A stretch of 64,000 nt of DNA. Source: a virus. The stretch covers positions 1-64,000 of IMG/VR virus record IMGVR_UViG_3300036820_000011. One strand, given 5' to 3'. Within the stretch, counting starts at the first letter, position 1, and each line of letters starts with the position of its first letter. Both the position numbers and the translations under genes were made by a program. Positions 38,695 through 46,405 of this stretch are shown one piece after another. Under the pieces are notes generated by a model. It ran no database searches, was not told where the DNA came from, and worked only from the letters and a program-made list of their open reading frames with translations.

Positions 38695-39180
38695 CTAGAC
38701 CGTGAAAGTAAAGATTCCGGAAGCGCTGAAATTGACAGAGAAAGTTCCTGCGGTGACTGTCTGTACACCGCCAAAATAATTGAAGCAGATGCCCTGCTTG
38801 GCCACAGTGCCACCGGTGATCGTGCTGTCGTAGACCAGGATTCCGTAGGCGGTGATCGTAGCCGTGGCTGAACTGGAGATGTTGGCTGCCGCGTACGTGA
38901 GCACCCCGGCGCTGACGGAGACCGCCGCACTGGCCAGTGCTATGCCGCCAGCGACCCAGTCAGTACCCGAGTTGACTTCGTTCCCAGTAGTCCAGGTACT
39001 GGTGTTGTACCCCGTAGACGTAACAGCTGCGGTCCGGTCCGGTGCGGTCGTGTTGTCGTAGAGCGTCACCTTGACCGTGTCGGCCACCAGTCCCGCATAC
39101 GAGGTCGGCAGGCTCGCCTTTGGCCCGCACATCGGGTTGTTCACCCACTGCACGAAGATATTGCTCGAAGACCATGCCAT
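38695..39180 (-). CDS. Virion structural protein
   Basis: A 161-residue Ser/Thr/Ala-rich protein (MAWSSSNIFVQWVNNPMCGP) that appears all-beta. Codon use is slightly less G+C-rich at its 3' end. Common type in actinophage structural operons; function unknown. Confidence 0.6.
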   Translation of the reverse strand: MAWSSSNIFVQWVNNPMCGPKASLPTSYAGLVADTVKVTLYDNTTAPDRTAAVTSTGYNTSTWTTGNEVNSGTDWVAGGIALASAAVSVSAGVLTYAAANISSSATATITAYGILVYDSTITGGTVAKQGICFNYFGGVQTVTAGTFSVNFSASGIFTFTV

Positions 39181-39181
39181 G

Positions 39182-39487
39182 TCAGGCCGCCCCTCCGCGT
39201 GCCGTCGGCACGTTCGACAGCAGATCGTTGGAACCGTCGGGCCGCTCGACGGACACCGCCATGATCGGGCGTCCGTCGCCGTCGTAGTGGACGATCTCGT
39301 TGCCGACGTAGTCTTCGCGCTCGACCGCCCGGACCCGGCACACGGTACCCTCCAGGACCATCGGGGCGAGCAGGCCCTTCAGTCCACGGCACTGGTGGTA
39401 CCTGTTCGTCTGGCCCCGGGCAGCTTCCCGGACCGGGCAGTTGGGGCACACCCAGACCTGGAGCACGGGAGTGAGAATCGGGATCAT
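39182..39487 (-). CDS. Small zinc-ribbon-like protein
   Basis: A 101-residue protein with WVCPNCP near residue 12 and YHQCRGLKG near residue 31. Likely metal site, then a small beta domain. Lies between two structural genes. Confidence 0.6.
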   Translation of the reverse strand: MIPILTPVLQVWVCPNCPVREAARGQTNRYHQCRGLKGLLAPMVLEGTVCRVRAVEREDYVGNEIVHYDGDGRPIMAVSVERPDGSNDLLSNVPTARGGAA

Positions 39488-39499
39488 GTCAGCCGCCCG

Positions 39500-40195
39500 T
39501 CAGTTCAGCGTGACCGGGTTGCACCCGGCCGCCGGTGGCTGGACGGTGGTCACGGTCCACAGCCAGTGGTCCAGGCTGCTGACGACGTTGCTGCCCGGCA
39601 GCCAGGTCGTCCCGTTGCCGGGCCCGGCTCCCCACCCGGTCGTACTGACCACGCCTGCCGCCCTGGTCTGGCCGATGATCTGGACCGAGGTGCGGGCGTT
39701 GGCGATCGTGTACTGCCCGATCTTGCCCATGCCCACGTTCGGCCACGCGTTGTAGATCCACCGCTGGAGTCCGGTGACCGGGTCGCACTGGGAGGTCCCG
39801 GCGACGCGCTGCCACACCTCCAGGGAGAAGTGGTTGGACATCAGGCCCTGCATGGCCGCGAAGCCGTAGCCGGTGGTCGAGATGGCCAGTTCCCGGGCGC
39901 TCATCATATAGGCGATCGCAGTCTGGTTGACCTCGCAGAAGTCCATGGTCAGCTGGAAGCGCTTGAGGACCGGGTCGTCCATCTGGTTCACGCAGGGGCT
40001 GCCGTCGGCCGTCAGCTCCATGAACTCGACGCCGTCGTTGTACTGCGGGTCCATCTGGACCTGGACGAAGCCCTGGGAGACGATCTGGATGCTGCTGGTT
40101 CCGGTTACCGGGTTGCCGCAGGCGTCGACCGCACACATGCGGTAGTAAGATCCTTTGATCGGAGTTACGCAGGTAGCTACAGCGGACATGGACAT
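39500..40195 (-). CDS. Structural protein, candidate major tail protein
   Basis: A 231-residue protein (MSMSAVATCVTPIKGSYYRM) with FVQVQMDPQYNDGVEFMEL and a later VNQTAIAYMMSARELAI. Size and abundance-type composition would suit a tail-tube protein, and no other clear candidate lies near the connector genes. Position beside the capsid genes leaves room for a capsid-associated role. Confidence 0.5.
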   Translation of the reverse strand: MSMSAVATCVTPIKGSYYRMCAVDACGNPVTGTSSIQIVSQGFVQVQMDPQYNDGVEFMELTADGSPCVNQMDDPVLKRFQLTMDFCEVNQTAIAYMMSARELAISTTGYGFAAMQGLMSNHFSLEVWQRVAGTSQCDPVTGLQRWIYNAWPNVGMGKIGQYTIANARTSVQIIGQTRAAGVVSTTGWGAGPGNGTTWLPGSNVVSSLDHWLWTVTTVQPPAAGCNPVTLN

Positions 40196-40202
40196 TCACC
40201 CC

Positions 40203-41117
40203 TTACGTGGGTACTCCGAGCAGGACGTTGGCGGCCAGGTGGGCGCACTCCCAGCCGAGGCAGTAGGTGCGCATGGCCAGGCGCTTGACCGTGTTCTTGC
40301 TCCGGTCGAAAGTGCCCGGCATCTGCATGATCTCGATGTCCGAGCGGTAGCCGAACACCGCCCCGGTGGCGTAGATCCACACCTGGACCGAGGTGGCGGC
40401 CGACCCGGCAGGAGAGCTGCCGGTGTAGCCGCCTCCGGCCACGACCAGGTTCCCGGCCGGAGTGTAGAGCTTGCCGTCGTCCGGGTTGAGCAGGACGAGC
40501 TTCCAGGCCCGGAAGGTGCTCAGGGCCTGGCGCGGGATGTGGATGACGCCCTGGCCGCCGTAGCTGGCCGCCAGCTGGGTCTCCAACTGGCCGAGCGCCG
40601 TGGCGGCGTCCACCCCGGTCCCGGTGACCGTCTGACTGGCAGCCGTCTGCAGGGTGATGCCGTTCGGGTCGCTGAGCGTGCCCGCCGAGGCCAGGTGCGG
40701 CCACACGGTGGGCTGGCCGCCTGCCTGCCCGGTCCAGAACGCCTGCTCGACCACGAAGGACTCGACGCGCTGGAGGTTGGTCTCCGCCAGTGCCCGCAGG
40801 CCGAGCGAATCGAGACCGACCGGCGAGGCGTCGAACTCGGCGTAGACCGTGAACGGCGTCGCACCCCGGTAGGTCTCGGTGACGTTGGATGACAGGGCGG
40901 AGTTGACCGGAGGGGAACCGCCGGTGCCGGTGACCGCGATGCAGTCGTCGTAGGCCGTGACCGAGGCGGACACCGTGGACGGGCAGAGGTCCACCCACGT
41001 GATGCCGTTCTGCCAGTGCGGGTCCCCGGAGGGCCGCTGCTGGACCCCGGTGTCCCACAGGCCGTAGGGGAGCGCGGTGAAGTCGGGACTGTCGACTACC
41101 TGACGGGCTCCGGCCAT
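40203..41117 (-). CDS. Capsid-associated protein, possibly second capsid subunit
   Basis: A 304-residue protein following the major capsid gene. Segments such as ESFVVEQAFWTGQAGGQ and AATALGQLETQLAASYGGQG with VIHIPRQAL resemble actinophage capsid-like proteins. It may form capsomer vertices or be a minor head protein; I cannot decide from sequence alone. Confidence 0.55.
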   Translation of the reverse strand: MAGARQVVDSPDFTALPYGLWDTGVQQRPSGDPHWQNGITWVDLCPSTVSASVTAYDDCIAVTGTGGSPPVNSALSSNVTETYRGATPFTVYAEFDASPVGLDSLGLRALAETNLQRVESFVVEQAFWTGQAGGQPTVWPHLASAGTLSDPNGITLQTAASQTVTGTGVDAATALGQLETQLAASYGGQGVIHIPRQALSTFRAWKLVLLNPDDGKLYTPAGNLVVAGGGYTGSSPAGSAATSVQVWIYATGAVFGYRSDIEIMQMPGTFDRSKNTVKRLAMRTYCLGWECAHLAANVLLGVPT

Positions 41118-41153
41118 GACTCACACTCCCTTCGCGCCTACGGTACGGACGGT

Positions 41154-42938
41154 CTAGTACGCGGGAGTGATGGTGCCGGAACCGGCACCGCTGGTCTGGT
41201 AGGTCACGGTGTAGAGCCGCGACTCGTGCCCGACCTTGGCGATCAGGTGCGCCTCTTCTGCCCAGGCTGCCGTGAAATCGTTCTCCGCGTTCAGGATCGA
41301 GTCCCGGACGATGCCGAGGTCGAGGCTGAGCCCGGTGCCGTGCAGGAAGGTCCCGGCGGCGTAGAGCATGAACTTCGCCGTGGTCTGCCAGGCCGTGACG
41401 TTGGCGGCCGACTGGCCGAACTGCCCGGAGCCACGGACCTGCCAGTCCGAGACGAACTGGACCGCGATGCCACGGTCGGCGAACATCCCGGTGATGACCG
41501 AGTCCGGCACCGACAGCATGCTGTCGTCACCGTAGGTGCGCCACGCGAGGTCGGCCCGGATGTTGGCGAGGACCCAGGTGGGCAGCACGCATTCCAGGAC
41601 CGCCGTGTCCGACATGGCGAACTTGTTCCGGTAGTCCACCGCTGCCAGCTCGACGCCGTTCATGATGCCGTTGAACGCGGTCATGGTGGAAGACCCACCG
41701 ATACCGATCGAGTTCGTGGACGCCGTCTGCATCAGCGAGATCAGCCGGGCGTTCATGGCGTGCGCATAGGCGTTGCGCAGCAGCCGCAGGAAGTTCTGGG
41801 TCGCCTCGGGATAGGCCGAGTCGGTCAGGTTGCCTGCGGTGAGCGTGAGGCCGTACGCCTCAAGCCGGGTGGTGTTGAAGCTGGCACACGGTACCCGCAG
41901 GGTGGGCTTGTTGACCGAGCCGGTAACGGTGAGGATGTCGTCGGTCTCGGACCACAGCCACGGGTCGGAGGCGTTGCTGAAGGCGAAGGCGAACCCGCCC
42001 ATGCCGGACGCGGCGTTGGACGCCCCGGCGGTGTAGAACACGTCCGAGATCGCCGGGCTGGTCGGGTACATGATCCCGCCACGGGACACGCCCACGGTCG
42101 GCAGGTCGATCATCCCGGACGGCGTGTCGGAGATGTTGAACAGGTCGTACTTGATCTCGCTCGGGGCGCACCACCCACCACCGGCCAGCAGCGACTCCTG
42201 CCGGTCCTTGCTGGTGAGGTCCCGGACCAGGCGCTCGATCTGGGCCGGGGAGGTGCGGTCGTCCACCGTGTGGGAGAACTCGTTCTTGATCGACGCCACC
42301 TGGTAGCGCGGCGCGCCCTTGCCCATGGCGGTCGCCGGGATGGACTTGGCCCGGTCGATGAAGGCTTCGGCCAGCGCGTCGATGCCGGGCACGTTGGCCC
42401 CGGCGTGCAGGCTGCGTCCCGGCATGTCGACGGCGATGACCGTCTGGAGCGTGGAAGCGGTCTGGACCTTGGGGTCGGGAGCCGCTGCCTGGGTGGCGCT
42501 GAGTCCGGCCGCGCGGCGGACGACCTCGGCCGCGCCGTTGCTGCGCTGCGGTCCCATGGCTGCGATCAGGCCCTGGGTGACGCCGCGCGCCGCCGCTGCC
42601 GCGATGGCTTCCTCGTCCAGGGTGTGGGCCGGGGCCGCAGGCTCGCCCTCGTTCCCGTGCACCCGGGCCGCGAGGCGGGCCATGGTCTGAGCTGCCGCGT
42701 CCTGGGACGACTTGGCGTTGAGGTCGGCGCGGACCTTGCGGACTTCGAGTTCGGCCCGGAGGCGGTCCAGCGAGTCCGTCAGGACCATCGCGTACTGGAT
42801 GACCGCCGTCGAGAGGTTCTCCGGGTCGTTGACGCGCTCGAACTCGGCCTCCGCCCGGTCACGAAGGGTCGACAGCTCCGCATCACTCACCAGGGTGAGG
42901 TCGTCGGGGCAAGAGAACTGTTCCTCAGGCACCGGCAC
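41154..42938 (-). CDS. Major capsid protein with N-terminal scaffold domain
   Basis: A 594-residue HK97-like capsid protein. The first 200 residues are charged and helical (SDAELSTLRDRAEAEFERVN), a likely scaffold (delta) domain removed by the upstream protease. The rest holds SEIKYDLFNISD and TVGVSRGGIMYP, and a late ECVLPTWVLANIRADLAWRT, as in actinophage capsids. GTG 42938 is preferred because GGAGG lies 5 bases before it; an in-frame ATG lies further upstream at 42989. Confidence 0.8.
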   Translation of the reverse strand: MPVPEEQFSCPDDLTLVSDAELSTLRDRAEAEFERVNDPENLSTAVIQYAMVLTDSLDRLRAELEVRKVRADLNAKSSQDAAAQTMARLAARVHGNEGEPAAPAHTLDEEAIAAAAARGVTQGLIAAMGPQRSNGAAEVVRRAAGLSATQAAAPDPKVQTASTLQTVIAVDMPGRSLHAGANVPGIDALAEAFIDRAKSIPATAMGKGAPRYQVASIKNEFSHTVDDRTSPAQIERLVRDLTSKDRQESLLAGGGWCAPSEIKYDLFNISDTPSGMIDLPTVGVSRGGIMYPTSPAISDVFYTAGASNAASGMGGFAFAFSNASDPWLWSETDDILTVTGSVNKPTLRVPCASFNTTRLEAYGLTLTAGNLTDSAYPEATQNFLRLLRNAYAHAMNARLISLMQTASTNSIGIGGSSTMTAFNGIMNGVELAAVDYRNKFAMSDTAVLECVLPTWVLANIRADLAWRTYGDDSMLSVPDSVITGMFADRGIAVQFVSDWQVRGSGQFGQSAANVTAWQTTAKFMLYAAGTFLHGTGLSLDLGIVRDSILNAENDFTAAWAEEAHLIAKVGHESRLYTVTYQTSGAGSGTITPAY

Positions 42939-43015
42939 GGTGTCCTCCCCAAGGCAGGTGGATGGTCTGGCGGAACCATACCACCGCACCTGCGATTCTC
43001 AGGGGATCTCGCTAT

Positions 43016-43042
43016 TTCACTTAACCGATGCGGTTAAGTGAA
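43016..43042. repeat. Perfect 12-bp inverted repeat upstream of the capsid gene
   Basis: TTCACTTAACCG (43016-43027) and its exact complement (43031-43042) flank ATG. It starts 2 bp past the stop of the small gene upstream and ends about 78 nt before the capsid start. It is much more A+T-rich than its surroundings and has no T tract in the transcribed direction. Confidence 0.8.
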
Positions 43043-43043
43043 G

Positions 43044-43178
43044 TCACTCCTCCATGGATTCCACGAACACCGGCTCGGGGATCTCTGCGTTCTCCAGCCC
43101 GGTCGCCTGCTGGATCGGCTGCGGTGCCTGGTAGGCGGGCGGGGGCGGGAAGTAGGGCTGCTGCGAACACCCACACAT
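43044..43178 (-). CDS. 44-residue Cys/Pro-rich peptide
   Basis: Starts MCGCSQQPYFPPPPAYQAPQ and ends acidic (EPVFVESMEE). GAAGAGG is well spaced before ATG 43178. It lies between the protease fusion and the capsid gene; it could be a small scaffold or a decoration factor. Confidence 0.55.
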   Translation of the reverse strand: MCGCSQQPYFPPPPAYQAPQPIQQATGLENAEIPEPVFVESMEE

Positions 43179-43183
43179 GATCG

Positions 43184-46100
43184 TTACCTCTTCACCTTCC
43201 GGACCAGCATCGCCATCACACGCTGCATGGCCTGCTGGTCGAGGTCTTCCTCGGACAGTTCCACGGTACGCGGCGGCGGGGAGCCCGCAGCCACGAGCGA
43301 CTGCAGGACGCCGCTGGCCACCCGGACGCGGGGGGACGGCGCGGCGAACCCGCCGACGTTGACACCCAGCAGACCGACCAGCCGGAGCTTGCCGCCGATG
43401 CGCCGCCAGTCGCCGGAGACGCGGCCGGACGCCCGGAGCGCCGCGACCTTCGCCGGGTCGGCGTCGGGCCGGATCGCGCCCGCCACCCAGATGCCGACGC
43501 TGTCGTTGCCGCAGGTGACGTCGGCGACCACGGCCCCGGTGTGGTCGTAGTGGTCCACCGCTGCCTGCGCCCCGGCGTTCGGGGAGGCGTGGCCGGTGGC
43601 GATGGTGATCTGCCCGACGGCCACGGTGGTGTCGTCGTCGCACAGGATCTCGCCGGTCAGGTAGTAGGCGTGCTGGTCCTCGACCGGCATCGTCACGCAC
43701 TGGTTGGCGTAGCCGATGTGGCAGCTGCCCTTCGCGGCGGCGTGCCCGTACACCCGGCCGTCGGCGGTCACCGTGATGTCCGTCCACAGGTTCAGGCCCG
43801 GGTTCTCGAACCACTCCGCAGGGGGCGCGTAGTCCATGACCGGCGCGGCGTAGGCCACCAGCGCCTCGGGTTCCGGCTGGGCGGCTTCCCACTCGGCCGG
43901 GTCCATCGCGCCTCCGGCGACGACCGATCCGGTGTCGGGGTCGGTCAGCTGGATATAGGCTTCGGCGAACGCCGGGATGTCGCACAGTGTGGCGGCGGAG
44001 ATCCGGCCACCGTGGTAGATCACCTTGTCCGGTGGGGCGAACAGCGCCAGGAACGGGTCGGCGTCGGGGTCCTCACCGTCGACCTGCGGATAGATCATCT
44101 CGACGTCGGCGTCCTTGATCGAGTCGGCATCGATCGACACGCCCCGCAGCATCTGGTTCTGGACCTTGCTGTAGGCGGTCTGGCCGTCCGGGGTGGACAG
44201 GTCGAAGACACCGGATGCCTTGATCAGTCCGCCGTCCCGGTTGATCGAGTCGATCCGGCCGACGTTGACGGCTTCGGTCCTGGGCTCGCCGCCGTGGCTG
44301 TCCACCCGGTTCCAGCGCAGCGGGATCGGCAGGTCCCGCCAGGTCAGGGCATCTGGTGCGAATTCCCGGCCGTCGCCGGAGGTCTTGCCCTCGGGAGCCA
44401 GTACGCCTTCCCACGGCGCGGTCTGGCCGCCTTCGGGCATCGCGACCGGGGCAGGCGCTGCGGGCTCGGGGACGAACAGGTGGCTGTGGCCGGTCGCCGA
44501 GAGGTTGTCCGGCACGGGCTCCCCGATGGCGTGGTAGTGCGCGACCAGGTGGGACTTCGCTGCAGCGACCGCCGCCGGGCTGTGGCCCTTGAGCCCGCTG
44601 AACCGGCCCGCCGCTGCTCCGAGCCCGGCCCGGCTCAGTTCGCCGTCCGGTTCGTGGTGCGGCAGGAAGCACGCCGTCTTCGGCGGCTCATCCCCGGGGT
44701 CGCAGGCCGCCGACGCGGTCTTGTACTGCTGGTCGGAGAACCGGGAAGCCGCGCCGTCCCAGGGCGCGTCGCTGACCGACGGCCCGGAGGCGAAGTGCGC
44801 CGCGTCGTCCGGGCAGTCCGCGCACGGCGCGCCGTTGATCTCGCTCATCTCGCTGCCCGGGGCGGTGCTGCCGTTCGGCTTGTTGGCCTTGAGCCGCTTG
44901 TCCTTGGCGGTGCCCGTGCTGGGCTTGCCGCCGAGTTCCTCTTCGGTGACGGTGGTCACAGTCGTTTCCTCCTCGGCGGATGCCAGCATCCCCTGGTCCC
45001 ACACAGCGTAGATGGTGCCCCGGCAGTTGCCGCCGCCCAGGCAGTCGATGTAGCCGCCGCCAGGATAGGCGCTCTCCGCGTCGTCCAGGCTGGAGAACGC
45101 CTTGCCGTCGATCGCGGTGCAGTTGGAACAGGTGCGGTCGTCCATCAGTTCGGTGGCGTAGTACGTAGCCGCCGGAGCCGCTTCCAGCACCGCGATGCGC
45201 CCGGCGTTCTGGGCAGACGACATGGCGTTGCCGAGCCACTGCTTCTCGAATGCGTCGGTCAGGCTCTGCAGGAACTGCTCGATCTCGGAGGCGAGCCGGA
45301 TGCCGGAGAACGTCCCGAGCAGGGACATGGCCCGCTGCACCGCCGACTGGACCAGCCGGGTGCCCAGCGTGCGCGAGGTGAGCTGGGAGACGCTGCGCAG
45401 CAGGTCGAGTCCCTTGAGGGAGGCGGTCAGGCTCCAGTCGCCGACGGTGACGCCCTGCTGCTCGGCCTCCCGCTGCTGGGCCTTCCCGGCTGCCTGGGCC
45501 ACGATGGTCATGCGCTGGTAGAGCACCTCGGCCGCCGCGCTGGTGTCGACGCTCAGGCTGCCCAGGTCGTCCGCGCCGCCGAGGGAGATCTGGTTGTAGA
45601 TCTGGTTCCGCCAGTCGGCGGTGATCCCCTTCCAGTCGTGCAGCGCCCCGCTGACAGCCGTGTCCCAGGACCGCTGGTGCTGCGCGAAGTCGACTTTCGC
45701 CGCCTGCTCGGTAGCGTTCGGCAGCCTCCGGAACTCGCCCGGGTGCTTGGGCGGCTTCACTTTCGCGGCGGCCGTGACCCCGGAGCTACCGCTCAGCGGG
45801 ATGTCCGTGTCCTCGCTGCCGAAGGAGACCCGGACCCGGTCGAAGGTCACCGGACCCAGCGCCTTCTCCAGGGTCGGGGCCAGGGTCAGGTCATCGGTGT
45901 AGGCGGCACAGATATGGGCTGCCCAAGGCGTGTGCTGGTCCGGTGCGTTGACGTCGTCCGGATCACTGCCGAGTACAGCATCCAGGACGGCGTCCACAGT
46001 GCCGTGGATGTGCTCCAGATCCGGGCAGTCCACCGCCGGGTCGTCGCCGATGTTCCAGATCCAGGACGGAGAAGACCCGGTGCCGTTCCAGTGCCCGATC

Positions 46101-46405
46101 CCGAAGATGTTCGCCTGGACCGGAGCGAGCCCGCCCAGCATGTCCGTGGCGGCAGCGATGATCCCCGCTCGCAGGTCGGCGGAGTAGATCGATGCGTTCG
46201 GGCCCAGGTAGTAGAGCGTGCAGTGCAGTTCGGCTGCCGCCTCGCCTCCCTTGACCGCCAGCCGCTTGGCATCGGCAGGCGTTGGCATCAGCGCGATCAT
46301 GCAGCCGGTGTGGGCGACGGCACTGGCGTCACCGTTCGCCAGCGCGGTCCGGCGGCCGTGGGCGGACTGCACGTGGTGGCCGCGCTGGTGGAAGTCCTCA
46401 GGCAT
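43184..46405 (-). CDS. 2H phosphoesterase-MuF-capsid protease fusion
   Basis: A 1073-residue protein with three parts. Residues about 30-190 resemble a 2H phosphoesterase: H61-C-T63 (ELHCTLYYLG) and H164-I-C166 (WAAHICAAY), the second with Cys instead of Thr/Ser. Residues about 380-500 are MuF-like (MDDRTCSNCTAIDGKAF and GGGNCRGTIYAVW). Residues about 640-860 resemble the prohead protease, with His in RWNRVDSHGG and Ser in LRGVSIDADS. The ATG overlaps the portal stop. MuF and protease join capsid assembly; the 2H domain may be an injected enzyme. Confidence 0.8.
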   Translation of the reverse strand: MPEDFHQRGHHVQSAHGRRTALANGDASAVAHTGCMIALMPTPADAKRLAVKGGEAAAELHCTLYYLGPNASIYSADLRAGIIAAATDMLGGLAPVQANIFGIGHWNGTGSSPSWIWNIGDDPAVDCPDLEHIHGTVDAVLDAVLGSDPDDVNAPDQHTPWAAHICAAYTDDLTLAPTLEKALGPVTFDRVRVSFGSEDTDIPLSGSSGVTAAAKVKPPKHPGEFRRLPNATEQAAKVDFAQHQRSWDTAVSGALHDWKGITADWRNQIYNQISLGGADDLGSLSVDTSAAAEVLYQRMTIVAQAAGKAQQREAEQQGVTVGDWSLTASLKGLDLLRSVSQLTSRTLGTRLVQSAVQRAMSLLGTFSGIRLASEIEQFLQSLTDAFEKQWLGNAMSSAQNAGRIAVLEAAPAATYYATELMDDRTCSNCTAIDGKAFSSLDDAESAYPGGGYIDCLGGGNCRGTIYAVWDQGMLASAEEETTVTTVTEEELGGKPSTGTAKDKRLKANKPNGSTAPGSEMSEINGAPCADCPDDAAHFASGPSVSDAPWDGAASRFSDQQYKTASAACDPGDEPPKTACFLPHHEPDGELSRAGLGAAAGRFSGLKGHSPAAVAAAKSHLVAHYHAIGEPVPDNLSATGHSHLFVPEPAAPAPVAMPEGGQTAPWEGVLAPEGKTSGDGREFAPDALTWRDLPIPLRWNRVDSHGGEPRTEAVNVGRIDSINRDGGLIKASGVFDLSTPDGQTAYSKVQNQMLRGVSIDADSIKDADVEMIYPQVDGEDPDADPFLALFAPPDKVIYHGGRISAATLCDIPAFAEAYIQLTDPDTGSVVAGGAMDPAEWEAAQPEPEALVAYAAPVMDYAPPAEWFENPGLNLWTDITVTADGRVYGHAAAKGSCHIGYANQCVTMPVEDQHAYYLTGEILCDDDTTVAVGQITIATGHASPNAGAQAAVDHYDHTGAVVADVTCGNDSVGIWVAGAIRPDADPAKVAALRASGRVSGDWRRIGGKLRLVGLLGVNVGGFAAPSPRVRVASGVLQSLVAAGSPPPRTVELSEEDLDQQAMQRVMAMLVRKVKR

